Origin: Flavobacteriaceae bacterium
GTDB lineage: Bacteria; Bacteroidota; Bacteroidia; Flavobacteriales; Flavobacteriaceae
Length of the DNA: 8,410 nt
Reading direction: 5' to 3'
NCBI GenBank assembly: GCA_018623655.1
Contig: JAAZVG010000061.1
Span: forward strand, 1 to 8,410
Shown: positions 1-6,243 of the stretch, one piece after another
Position numbering within the stretch: position 1 is the stretch's first letter
How the letters are laid out: the number at the start of each line of letters is the position of its first letter
Made by a program: the position numbers and the translations under genes
Notes under the pieces: generated by a model
Databases searched by the model: none
What the model saw: the letters and a program-made list of their open reading frames with translations, nothing else
What the model was told of the DNA's origin: nothing

Positions 1-548
1 AGTACTAAAGCACTTTTTAATTGTCTATCGGCAAGTTGTAAAGATCCCATTACATTACCACGAAAGATCATGGTCGAAGGGTCTAATGAAAACTCCTCAC
101 GCTCATAGAATACCCCTATAGATAAAAAATCTTCGGTTTTCTTAGCATCGAATGTGGCATTAGTTCCTATCAAATATCTTGCTTGCAGGTCTAAAACGTT
201 ATTAGATTGAAATTGGATATAGGTGTTTAAGGTCAACCTACTCGAAATAGACTTATTGTAACGCAAATGACCATAAGTGGAAGACCGTATCGAAGTGCCT
301 TCTGAACTTACCGTATTAAATCCACCAATGAACCACAAAGCCGATGATTCTCCTAAGCGATGACCGGCAACGATATCAGTAGCGCCAACAAATAAGCTTC
401 GATTCCCCTCGAAGTAATTCAGACTAAGCTTAGATTCTATATGCCAGATACTGTCAAGTTTATGAGCGAATGCAGAAGTATCTAGTATATTTTGAGTAAA
501 TCCAATCGAAAAGCTGGAAATAAATAAAAGGGCAACTAGTTTTTTCAT
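1..548 (-). CDS. DUF481-like outer-membrane beta-barrel protein (partial, C-terminus cut off by the window edge)
   Basis: An open frame starts at the ATG on the minus strand at 548-546 and runs without a stop to the left edge, giving 182 codons of a longer protein. Residues 1-19 (MKKLVALLFISSFSIGFTQ) form a typical signal peptide: two lysines, a hydrophobic core, and a likely cut after Gln19. The rest alternates short polar and hydrophobic stretches as in beta-barrel strands. Landmarks are YGHLRYN (92-98), IQFQSN (111-116), a RYLIGTN turn (124-130) and FYEREEF (148-154). The arrangement of HLRYN, then F-Q-x-N, then R-x-L-x-G resembles the DUF481/YdiY family of small outer-membrane proteins of unknown substrate. 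That family call is from remembered motif pattern, so it is moderate. The export signal and the reality of the gene are firmer. It is preceded by a tRNA terminator, and a promoter-like TATTTTTG lies 17 nt before the start, so it is probably transcribed on its own. Confidence 0.7.
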   Translation of the reverse strand, partial: MKKLVALLFISSFSIGFTQNILDTSAFAHKLDSIWHIESKLSLNYFEGNRSLFVGATDIVAGHRLGESSALWFIGGFNTVSSEGTSIRSSTYGHLRYNKSISSRLTLNTYIQFQSNNVLDLQARYLIGTNATFDAKKTEDFLSIGVFYEREEFSLDPSTMIFRGNVMGSLQLADRQLKSALV

Positions 549-565
549 TAGAAATATTAATTCAG

Positions 566-573
566 CAAAAATA
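566..573 (-). promoter_or_regulatory. candidate -7 promoter element for the DUF481-like gene
   Basis: Read on the minus strand this is TATTTTTG, a full match to the Bacteroidota -7 consensus TAnnTTTG, 17 nt before the ATG. It lies inside the T-rich tail of the tRNA terminator, so a chance match in a T run is quite possible. No clear -33 TTTG is seen about 20 nt upstream. Confidence 0.35.
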
Positions 574-601
574 AAAAACCCACAGCCTTCACTGCGGGTT
601 T
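570..601 (-). terminator. rho-independent terminator of tRNA-Ser
   Basis: On the minus strand a stem CCCGCAG (598-592) pairs with CTGTGGG (585-579), with one G-T wobble, around a 6-nt loop. The flanking AAA/TTT can extend the stem to 10 pairs. A T-rich tract (TTTTTTATTTTT) follows directly. It begins about 11 nt after the tRNA 3' end, as expected for a terminator of that gene. Confidence 0.8.
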
Positions 602-611
602 CTTAATTCTG

Positions 612-696
612 CGGAGAGAGAGGGATTCGAACCCCCGGAGGTTTGACCCTCAACGGTTTTCAAGACCGCCGCATTCGACCACTCTGCCATCTCTCC
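612..696 (-). tRNA. tRNA-Ser(UGA)
   Basis: This is an 85-nt tRNA on the minus strand. The acceptor stem GGAGAGA (696-690) pairs with TCTCTCC (619-613), and the discriminator base is G (612), as in serine tRNAs. The anticodon arm GCGGT-CTTGAAA-ACCGT has anticodon TGA, which reads UCA and other UCN serine codons. A long variable arm (GAGG-GTCAAA-CCTC) marks it as a class II tRNA, and the T arm carries the GTTCGAAT loop. The bases after the discriminator are CAG, so the 3' CCA is not encoded and must be added by the CCA-adding enzyme. It stands alone between the dnaK terminator and its own terminator. Confidence 0.96.
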
Positions 697-706
697 TAAC
701 GGGTGC

Positions 707-714
707 CAAATATA
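707..714 (-). promoter_or_regulatory. -7 promoter element of tRNA-Ser
   Basis: The minus strand reads TATATTTG, a full match to the Bacteroidota TAnnTTTG element, ending 10 nt before the tRNA 5' end, so transcription would start within a few bases of the mature tRNA. A near -33 element, TTTC (738-735), lies 20 bp upstream. Position and match make this the most convincing promoter of the minus-strand block. Confidence 0.6.
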
Positions 715-727
715 AAAAGGATTTTCT

Positions 728-768
728 TTTAAAAGAAAAAGGCCGCAAATAAAATTCACAGCCTTTTT
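728..768 (-). terminator. rho-independent terminator of dnaK (palindrome also usable from the other strand)
   Basis: An 8-bp inverted repeat AAAAAGGC (736-743) and GCCTTTTT (761-768) surrounds a 17-nt loop. Read on the minus strand it lies about 25 nt after the dnaK stop and continues into CTTTTTCTTTT, a good uridine tail. On the plus strand it also ends in a T run, but no plus-strand gene enters here. The large loop makes it weaker than the tRNA terminator. Confidence 0.65.
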
Positions 769-792
769 TTCTTAAAATTTAGAAGCAGTAAT

Positions 793-2700
793 TTATTTCA
801 CTTCTTCAAAATCTACATCTTCTACAGAGTCACTATTTGAGTCACCTGAAGAAGTACTAGTATCGGCATCAGGGCCAGGCTGTTCTCCTCCCGCCTCTGC
901 TTGTGCTTTATACATTTCTTCAGAAGCATTTTTCCAGGCCTCGTTGATCTTATCTAACGCAGGCTTTATCGCTTCTAATTCCTTGGTTTCGAAAGCCTTT
1001 TTTAGCTCGTCTAAAGCGTCTTGAACAGGCTTCTTCTTATCCTCAGATAATTTCTCTCCAAATTCAGAAAGCTGCTTCTCTGTTTGGAAAATCATTTGAT
1101 CTGCCTCATTCAATGTTTCGGCTGATTCCTTAGCTAGTTTGTCTGCATCCGCATTTGCCTCAGCTTCAGCTTTCATGCGATCAATCTCTTCTTGAGTTAA
1201 TCCAGAAGAAGCTTCGATACGAATATCCTGAGACTTACCGGTTGCTTTATCTGTTGCTGACACCTTGATAATACCGTTGGCATCAATATCGAAGGTAACT
1301 TCGATTTGAGGGGTGCCACGAGGAGCAGGTGGAATGCCATCTAAGTGAAAACGTCCGATTGTTTTATTGTCTGCTGCCATTGGTCGTTCTCCTTGAATCA
1401 CGTGAATCTCAACAGACGGCTGGTTATCTGCGGCTGTTGAGAAAACTTGAGATTTTTTGGTAGGAATCGTGGTATTCGACTCGATAAGGCGAGTAGCAAC
1501 GCCACCCATTGTCTCGATCCCAAGGGAAAGCGGAGTCACATCTAAAAGCAGTACATCTTTTACATCCCCAGTAAGAACACCACCTTGAATAGCAGCACCA
1601 ACAGCTACTACCTCATCTGGGTTGACCCCTTTAGAAGGAGCCTTACCGAAGAATTTTTCAACAGCTTCTTGAACCGCCGGAATCCGAGTTGAACCTCCAA
1701 CTAAAATAATCTCATCAATATCACTCTTTGATAAACCTGCAGATTTCAATGCTGATTCACAAGGTTTAATAGTGCGAGTGACTAAATCAGCTATTAACTG
1801 CTCGAACTTTGCACGACTTAATGAACGTACTAAGTGCTTCGGACCTGAGGCCGTGGCAGTTACATAAGGCAGATTAATCTCTGTTGACGCTGATGAAGAA
1901 AGCTCAATTTTTGCTTTTTCAGCAGCCTCTCTTAGCCGCTGAAGTGCCATTGCATCATTACGCAGATCAATCCCCTCTTCTGATTCAAACTCTGATGCTA
2001 ACCAATCGATAATCGTTTGATCCACATCATCACCTCCTAAATGTGTGTCACCATCAGTAGCAAGAACTTCAAATACTCCATCACCTAATTCTAGGATAGA
2101 TACATCGTGAGTTCCACCTCCAAAATCAAACACAACAATTTTCTGATCGCTTTCTTTTTTATCTAATCCATAAGCTAATGATGCGGCTGTTGGTTCATTG
2201 ATAATACGCTCAACAGTTAAACCAGCAATCTCCCCTGCCTCTTTAGTAGCTTGACGCTGGGCATCATTGAAGTATGCAGGGACGGTAATCACTGCTCTTG
2301 ATACTGATTGTCCAAGATAGTCTTCGGCCGTTTTTTTCATCTTCTGAAGAATCATTGCAGACAGCTCTTGTGGAGTATACATTCGATCATCGATCTCTAC
2401 TCGTGGTGTATCATTATCACCTTTAACAACTTTATATGGTACACGGTTTGTCTCTTTTGAAACTTCAGAGAATTTGTTACCCATAAAACGTTTGATCGAA
2501 TAAATCGTTTTATGTGGATTAGTGACCGCCTGTCTTTTTGCAGGATCTCCTACCTTAATCTCGCCTCCTTCAACGAAAGCAATCATTGATGGGGTTGTTC
2601 TTTTACCTTCTGCGTTTGGAATAACCACTGGATCATTCCCTTCCATTACAGAGACACAAGAATTGGTTGTACCGAGGTCAATACCTATAATTTTACTCAT
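793..2700 (-). CDS. dnaK: molecular chaperone DnaK (Hsp70)
   Basis: This 635-residue protein is a full-length cytosolic Hsp70, which binds exposed hydrophobic peptides in an ATP-driven cycle with DnaJ and GrpE. The nucleotide-binding domain (about 1-380) shows [13 protein letters not shown] (4-16), [14 protein letters not shown] (140-153), [13 protein letters not shown] (168-180), the phosphate-2 loop [11 protein letters not shown] (191-201) and VGGSTRIP (334-341). The interdomain linker [15 protein letters not shown] (382-396) is intact. The beta-sandwich peptide-binding domain follows (to about 500), then a helical lid rich in Lys and Glu, a Gly/Ser/Asp-rich disordered tail, and the EDVDFEEVK end typical of bacterial DnaK. 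His198 stands where most DnaK proteins have Phe (GGGTFD). The start ATG at 2700-2698 gives the standard N-terminus. Neither dnaJ nor grpE is adjacent, and the gene appears monocistronic, ending in its own terminator. No CIRCE element is present upstream. Confidence 0.98.
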   Translation of the reverse strand: MSKIIGIDLGTTNSCVSVMEGNDPVVIPNAEGKRTTPSMIAFVEGGEIKVGDPAKRQAVTNPHKTIYSIKRFMGNKFSEVSKETNRVPYKVVKGDNDTPRVEIDDRMYTPQELSAMILQKMKKTAEDYLGQSVSRAVITVPAYFNDAQRQATKEAGEIAGLTVERIINEPTAASLAYGLDKKESDQKIVVFDFGGGTHDVSILELGDGVFEVLATDGDTHLGGDDVDQTIIDWLASEFESEEGIDLRNDAMALQRLREAAEKAKIELSSSASTEINLPYVTATASGPKHLVRSLSRAKFEQLIADLVTRTIKPCESALKSAGLSKSDIDEIILVGGSTRIPAVQEAVEKFFGKAPSKGVNPDEVVAVGAAIQGGVLTGDVKDVLLLDVTPLSLGIETMGGVATRLIESNTTIPTKKSQVFSTAADNQPSVEIHVIQGERPMAADNKTIGRFHLDGIPPAPRGTPQIEVTFDIDANGIIKVSATDKATGKSQDIRIEASSGLTQEEIDRMKAEAEANADADKLAKESAETLNEADQMIFQTEKQLSEFGEKLSEDKKKPVQDALDELKKAFETKELEAIKPALDKINEAWKNASEEMYKAQAEAGGEQPGPDADTSTSSGDSNSDSVEDVDFEEVK

Positions 2701-2725
2701 AACTGAAAATTAGTTTCGTTTTTGC

Positions 2726-2733
2726 CAAGATTA
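2726..2733 (-). promoter_or_regulatory. candidate -7 promoter element of dnaK
   Basis: The minus strand reads TAATCTTG, 7 of 8 positions of TAnnTTTG counting the two free ones, 25 nt before the dnaK ATG. No good -33 TTTG is found at the usual spacing. No sigma-32-like CCCCAT box or HrcA site is visible. Confidence 0.35.
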
Positions 2734-2762
2734 GGACAAGTTTTATGCCATCTATAAAAGAC

Positions 2763-2775
2763 TGACAAGCTGTCA
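2763..2775. promoter_or_regulatory. perfect 13-bp inverted repeat between divergent dnaK and sdaA (possible operator)
   Basis: TGACA-AGC-TGTCA has fully complementary 5-bp arms around 3 bp. It sits 62 bp from the dnaK start and 35 bp from the sdaA start, where it could overlap the -33 region of sdaA and lie just upstream of a dnaK promoter. Half-sites of this size suit a dimeric regulator, but no such protein is encoded here and the regulator is unknown. It has no T tract and lies in a divergent gap, so it is not a terminator. Confidence 0.4.
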
Positions 2776-2785
2776 TAATTTAAAT

Positions 2786-2793
2786 TAAATTTA
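2786..2793 (+). promoter_or_regulatory. weak candidate -7 element for sdaA
   Basis: TAAATTTA differs from TAnnTTTG only at the last base and lies 17 nt before the ATG at 2811. The whole stretch 2776-2801 is A/T only except for two C residues, so a chance match is likely. Confidence 0.25.
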
Positions 2794-2810
2794 AACCTAA
2801 ATTGACCGAT

Positions 2811-4232
2811 ATGAGTGCAATTAGCTCGTTTGAAATGTTAAGTATTGGCATAGGCCCCTCTAGCTCTCATACTTTAGGGCCTTGGAGAGCTTGTGAACTT
2901 TTCAAAAATGAAATAACACAAAAGGGAATTCTGATCCCTGATCTTTTATCTGTCAGAATCCATCTTTACGGTTCACTCTCACTGACTGGAAAAGGCCACG
3001 CAACCGATAAGGCTTTAATTCTTGGTTTAAGCGGGATAGATTATGAACGAGATAGTACGAAAGATTTTCAAGCCGTTTTGAATCAGGTTAATCGAAAAAA
3101 GCAATTGCGTTTATATGGAGAATCAACTATTTCATTCGACCCAGAAGACCACATCATCTTTCACCGAGAATTTCTTCATGAACATGCTAATGGCATGATT
3201 ATAACTGCTCAAATGAGAAATCATGGTACAATTAGCTCTACCTATTTTTCAGTTGGAGGGGGATTTGTCGTTAGTAAACAAGTACTCGAAGAAGAAAACG
3301 AACCCGAATTTAAATACCGTTATCCGTCTAATCGTGGAATAGACCTCCTAAGACACTGTTCAAAAACAAATAAGAGCATCAGTGAACTAGTTTTAGAAAA
3401 TGAATACGAAAGGTATGGCGAGTTATTTGCGAAAAGTCGCTTCGCTGATATCTGGAAGGTAATGCTAGAAGCAATGTATGAAGGATGCCATACTACCGGA
3501 GAACTCCCTGGAGGACTAAAAGTAGCTCGACGTGCCGCTAAAATGAATAAAGAACTCATTGAAAACTACGACTACACAACCCCTGAGGAATGGGTTGAGG
3601 CGATCAGAGGTTCTAGGGTTCGATTTAGACATATATTACAGTGGGTCAGCTGTTTTGCAATCGCTGTAAACGAGGTGAATGCCGCAATGGGCAGGGTAGT
3701 TACAGCGCCTACCAATGGCAGTTCGGGTGTAATACCGGCAGTACTTATGTATTATCTAGTTATTGAAAACCATGAAGGTGGAGCAACTGAAATTGAACGT
3801 TTTTTGGCAATTGCTGCTGAAGTTGGAACCCTTTTTAAAAAGAATGCGACACTTTCAGCTGCTATGGGGGGGTGTCAAGCCGAAATCGGAGTGTCATCTG
3901 CTATGGCAGCAGCTGCATTAACTGAACTTTTAGGCGGAACCCCTGATCAAGCTCTAGGTGCTGCAGAAATTGCTATGGAGCATCATCTAGGTCTTACTTG
4001 TGACCCTATTAAAGGTTTAGTTCAAATACCTTGCATCGAAAGAAACTCAATGGGGGCTGTAAAAGCTATCAATGCGGCTCAATTGGCTTTAGGCCGAAAA
4101 TCAGGAGATTCTAAAGTAAGTCTTGATCAAATTATCGATACCATGTGGGATACCGCTGTCGACATGTCTACCAAATACAAGGAGACCTCAGAGGGTGGCT
4201 TAGCGATTAGAGTTAATCTATCTGATTGCTAA
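2811..4232 (+). CDS. sdaA: L-serine dehydratase (L-serine ammonia-lyase), iron-sulfur type, single chain
   Basis: This enzyme deaminates L-serine to pyruvate and ammonia in the cytosol using a [4Fe-4S] cluster rather than PLP. With the ATG at 2811 the protein has 473 residues, close to one-chain SdaA enzymes (about 455). The N-terminal signature IGPSSSHT (14-21) belongs to the beta-type domain. The alpha-type domain carries APTNGSSGVIP (299-309) and three cysteines in conserved contexts: GGCQAE (Cys355), LTCDP (Cys397) and PCIERN (Cys408), the expected cluster ligands. The last residue is Cys473. In the Legionella enzyme the C-terminal cysteine folds back to cap the free iron, and the same may hold here. 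A TTG at 2802 is in frame and could add three residues, but the ATG places the conserved SFEML start at the usual distance. There is no clear ribosome binding site, as is common in this phylum. The 3' end overlaps the convergent gene by 20 bp. Confidence 0.96.
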   Translation: MSAISSFEMLSIGIGPSSSHTLGPWRACELFKNEITQKGILIPDLLSVRIHLYGSLSLTGKGHATDKALILGLSGIDYERDSTKDFQAVLNQVNRKKQLRLYGESTISFDPEDHIIFHREFLHEHANGMIITAQMRNHGTISSTYFSVGGGFVVSKQVLEEENEPEFKYRYPSNRGIDLLRHCSKTNKSISELVLENEYERYGELFAKSRFADIWKVMLEAMYEGCHTTGELPGGLKVARRAAKMNKELIENYDYTTPEEWVEAIRGSRVRFRHILQWVSCFAIAVNEVNAAMGRVVTAPTNGSSGVIPAVLMYYLVIENHEGGATEIERFLAIAAEVGTLFKKNATLSAAMGGCQAEIGVSSAMAAAALTELLGGTPDQALGAAEIAMEHHLGLTCDPIKGLVQIPCIERNSMGAVKAINAAQLALGRKSGDSKVSLDQIIDTMWDTAVDMSTKYKETSEGGLAIRVNLSDC

Positions 4233-4674
4233 AAGAACAAGCTTTGTTTCTAGTATCGTATAATGCCAGAATTTTCCATTTCGTCTCTTTTTCTACAAGG
4301 GTAAACACATTCGTTCCGCAATGAGAAAAGACCCCGTTAACATAGAATTCATAAGGCGTAAGAACTAAAGTCATTCCACTGGCATCAACAACCTTATAAT
4401 CGAGCAAACGCTCTTCAAAAGAGAGATCATCGGGTATAGAACCTATGGCCACAATAAAATCTTGAATCGACTCTTCCCTAGTTCTATAGCCGGTTAAAGA
4501 ATTTTGAACACTCACTAAGCGCGCATCAAGAGTAAAAAAATCTTTAAGAGAGGTAGTGTCCTTTTTGTGAAAGGATTCAAAAAAGGCCTCAATTACCTCA
4601 TTTGGATGCTGCGCACTTAGATGATGATAAGAAAACAATATTGTAAGGAAAAGGAGTCGATAGTAAGCAATCAT
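4213..4674 (-). CDS. exported NTF2/SnoaL-like domain protein of unknown function
   Basis: This 153-residue protein starts at the ATG at 4674-4672. Residues 1-21 look like a Sec signal peptide (hydrophobic FLTILF core, ending LSAQ), so the mature protein probably begins at His22 and acts in the periplasm or at the surface; no lipobox cysteine follows. The rest fits the cone-shaped NTF2-like fold (SnoaL/DUF4440 group): an opening helix NEVIEAFFESFHKKD (25-39), an acidic LDARLVSV strand, then long strands ending in FTLVEKETKWKILALYDT (123-140), where the W-x-I-x-x-x-YDT pattern is characteristic. Such proteins range from enzymes to simple ligand binders, so no reaction can be assigned. Its last seven codons lie within the end of sdaA on the other strand, and its start is only 37 bp from panB. 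It appears to be a one-gene transcript with a promoter reaching into panB. Confidence 0.85.
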   Translation of the reverse strand: MIAYYRLLFLTILFSYHHLSAQHPNEVIEAFFESFHKKDTTSLKDFFTLDARLVSVQNSLTGYRTREESIQDFIVAIGSIPDDLSFEERLLDYKVVDASGMTLVLTPYEFYVNGVFSHCGTNVFTLVEKETKWKILALYDTRNKACSFSNQID

Positions 4675-4684
4675 AATTTACATT

Positions 4685-4692
4685 TACCTTTG
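4685..4692 (+). promoter_or_regulatory. -7 promoter element of panB
   Basis: TACCTTTG is a full match to TAnnTTTG, 19 nt before the panB ATG, predicting a leader of roughly a dozen bases. The corresponding -33 region would fall inside the signal-peptide codons of the divergent gene, and no TTTG is visible there. Confidence 0.5.
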
Positions 4693-4694
4693 TT

Positions 4695-4726
4695 GAAAAT
4701 TAATCTTTCAAATGTCAGCAGCCAAA
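4695..4726 (-). promoter_or_regulatory. candidate two-part promoter of the NTF2-like gene, reaching into panB
   Basis: On the minus strand a -33 element TTTG (4726-4723) is followed after 20 bp by TAATTTTC (4702-4695), one base off TAnnTTTG, about 20 nt before the ATG. The -33 element lies within the first codons of panB, and the -7 elements of the two divergent genes are only 2 bp apart. Confidence 0.4.
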
Positions 4727-5530
4727 AAAACATTTAAACGAGTAACCGTAAAGTCTTTATTAGAGATGAAGCAACAGGTTGAGAAAATTTCGATGCTGAC
4801 GGCCTATGATTTTACCATGGCAAAAATGGTTGATAATGCAGGGGTTGACGTCATTCTTGTTGGAGATTCCGCTAGTAATGTAATCGCAGGCCACGAAACT
4901 ACTTTACCCATTACTTTAGATCAAATGATCTATCATGCTTCTGCGGTAGTGCGTGGTGTTTCTCGTGCTCTTATCGTTGTTGATATCCCATTCGGAAGCT
5001 ATCAAAGCGACTCAAAAGAGGCGCTTCGATCAGCAATTCGAATCATGAAAGAAAGTGGAGCTCATGCGGTAAAAATAGAAGGTGGCGATGAGATCAAAGA
5101 TTCTTTAAAACGTATACTTGGAGCAGGAATTCCTGTTATGGGGCATCTAGGCCTAACACCACAATCAATCTATCAATTTGGCGGCTATACCGTGCGCGCC
5201 AAAGAAGAAGCAGAAGCTGAAAAGCTTGTCAAGGATGCGGTGCTACTAGAAAAACTCGGATGCTTTGCAATCGTATTAGAAAAGGTTCCTGCCGCTTTAG
5301 CAAAAAGGGTAGCCGAAGAACTTCAAATTCCGGTCATTGGAATCGGTGCAGGGAATGGTGTAGACGGCCAAGTACTTGTAATTCACGATATGTTAGGTAT
5401 GTCAACAGAATTTAGTCCACGTTTTCTTAGACGATATTTAAATCTGGATGAACAGATTAATGTAGCGCTTGAAAAATACGTATCAGACGTCAAATCAAAA
5501 GACTTTCCCAACGACAACGAACAATATTAG
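4712..5530 (+). CDS. panB: 3-methyl-2-oxobutanoate hydroxymethyltransferase (ketopantoate hydroxymethyltransferase)
   Basis: PanB transfers a one-carbon unit from 5,10-methylene-tetrahydrofolate to 2-oxoisovalerate, making ketopantoate, the first committed step to pantothenate and coenzyme A. The 272-residue protein is the normal length for this cytosolic TIM-barrel enzyme. Family signatures are in order: [14 protein letters not shown] (28-41), VILVGDS (47-53), DIPFGSY (91-97), VKIEGG (120-125), [10 protein letters not shown] (143-152), AIVLEKVP (186-193) and [15 protein letters not shown] (209-223). By alignment to the E. coli enzyme from memory, Asp52, Asp91 and Glu123 would bind the magnesium and Glu190 would be the catalytic base. 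The start ATG at 4712 is supported by the TACCTTTG box just upstream. The stop TAG shares its G with the GTG start of the next gene, so the two are surely cotranscribed. panC, panD and panE are not in view. Confidence 0.97.
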   Translation: MSAAKKTFKRVTVKSLLEMKQQVEKISMLTAYDFTMAKMVDNAGVDVILVGDSASNVIAGHETTLPITLDQMIYHASAVVRGVSRALIVVDIPFGSYQSDSKEALRSAIRIMKESGAHAVKIEGGDEIKDSLKRILGAGIPVMGHLGLTPQSIYQFGGYTVRAKEEAEAEKLVKDAVLLEKLGCFAIVLEKVPAALAKRVAEELQIPVIGIGAGNGVDGQVLVIHDMLGMSTEFSPRFLRRYLNLDEQINVALEKYVSDVKSKDFPNDNEQY

Positions 5531-6201
5531 TGCTAGAAGTTCTATTCGAAGACAACCATCTTATCGCCATAAATAAACCTTCAGGGGTCCTAGTTCAAGG
5601 TGATAAAACAGGAGATATACCTCTTTCTGACATGGTCAAGGCTTATCTCGTTAAAAAATACCACAAGCCCGGAGACGCCTACCTTGGTGTAATTCATCGT
5701 ATTGATCGTCCGACAAAAGGAATCGTTTTATTCGCAAAGACCTCCAAGGCGCTGACTCGAATGAACAAGGCTTTCGCCGATAGAACTCCGAAGAAAAAAT
5801 ATTGGGCAATCGTTTCAGGGGAATTAACAACTGATGAATTCAAACTTGAACACTGGTTACTAAAAAAGCCTGCGAACAATAAATCCTATGCGCACGAAAA
5901 AGAAGTTAGTGGATCAAAAAAAGGCATATTGAATGCAAAAAGACTGGCTAGTTCAGAACATTATCACCTACTTGAAATCGAGCTAGAAACCGGTAGACAC
6001 CATCAAATCAGATCACAATTATCTAAGTTCGGTTTACCGATACGAGGCGACCTGAAATACGGTGCAAAACGAAGTAATTCGGATGGTGGCATAGATCTAC
6101 TCGCAAAAAGTCTCAGTTTTAAACATCCGGTAACCAAGGAAACGATATTAATTAACTGTCCAAATCCTAGAAGCGGTGCATGGAAGCACTTTAACTTCTA
6201 G
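5530..6201 (+). CDS. RluA-family RNA pseudouridine synthase (catalytic domain only)
   Basis: This 223-residue enzyme should convert uridine to pseudouridine in rRNA or tRNA. It has the RluA catalytic fold without the N-terminal S4 RNA-binding domain seen in RluC and RluD, and its length is close to E. coli RluA. Motifs are NKPSG (15-19), the active-site loop HRIDRPTKG (56-64) with the presumed nucleophile Asp59, PKKKYWAIVSG (87-97), GRHHQIR (155-161, usually GRTHQIR) and KYGA (176-179). The GTG start is chosen because the conserved first strand LEVLFEDNHLIAINKPSG begins immediately after it; the first internal ATG, at codon 35, would delete that strand. The start overlaps the panB stop by one base (TAGTG), which suggests translational coupling. 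The target nucleotide cannot be read from the sequence, so no rluX symbol is given. Confidence 0.93.
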   Translation: MLEVLFEDNHLIAINKPSGVLVQGDKTGDIPLSDMVKAYLVKKYHKPGDAYLGVIHRIDRPTKGIVLFAKTSKALTRMNKAFADRTPKKKYWAIVSGELTTDEFKLEHWLLKKPANNKSYAHEKEVSGSKKGILNAKRLASSEHYHLLEIELETGRHHQIRSQLSKFGLPIRGDLKYGAKRSNSDGGIDLLAKSLSFKHPVTKETILINCPNPRSGAWKHFNF

Positions 6202-6209
6202 GAAGGTCT

Positions 6210-6217
6210 TATATTTA
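6210..6217 (+). promoter_or_regulatory. weak candidate -7 element for pheT
   Basis: TATATTTA is one base off TAnnTTTG and lies 26 nt before the pheT ATG, in the 42-bp gap after the pseudouridine synthase gene. No -33 TTTG is present at the usual spacing, so pheT may instead be read through from panB. Confidence 0.25.
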
Positions 6218-6243
6218 CGACTTTATTTTAAGTCAATCCATTT

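Noticed and set aside
722..739. 18-bp perfect palindrome of T, C, A and G in a very AT-rich stretch between dnaK and the tRNA
   Set aside because: It is low complexity and overlaps the U-rich tail of the dnaK terminator and the upstream part of the tRNA promoter; no independent evidence for an operator.
2522..2713. Plus-strand open frame of 63 codons across the dnaK start
   Set aside because: It is antisense to the highly conserved N-terminus of DnaK, has no recognisable motif, and is explained as a shadow of that gene.
2802..2810. TTG start for sdaA three codons upstream of the ATG
   Set aside because: It has no ribosome binding site and the ATG at 2811 fits the family N-terminus; TTG cannot be excluded but is less likely.
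3320..3559. Minus-strand open frame of 79 codons inside sdaA
   Set aside because: It lies wholly within conserved SdaA coding sequence and shows no domain or start signal.
3866..3872. Run of seven G residues in sdaA just before the first cluster cysteine, a possible slippage site
   Set aside because: The frame is intact and the run encodes the conserved Met-Gly-Gly before Cys355, so codon choice explains it; nothing suggests phase variation.
5694..5879. Minus-strand open frame of 61 codons
   Set aside because: It is antisense to the pseudouridine synthase active-site region and is a shadow.
6219..6234. Small hairpin GACTT-N6-AAGTC between the pseudouridine synthase gene and pheT
   Set aside because: Only five pairs, AT-rich, with no T tract after it; too weak to call a terminator.
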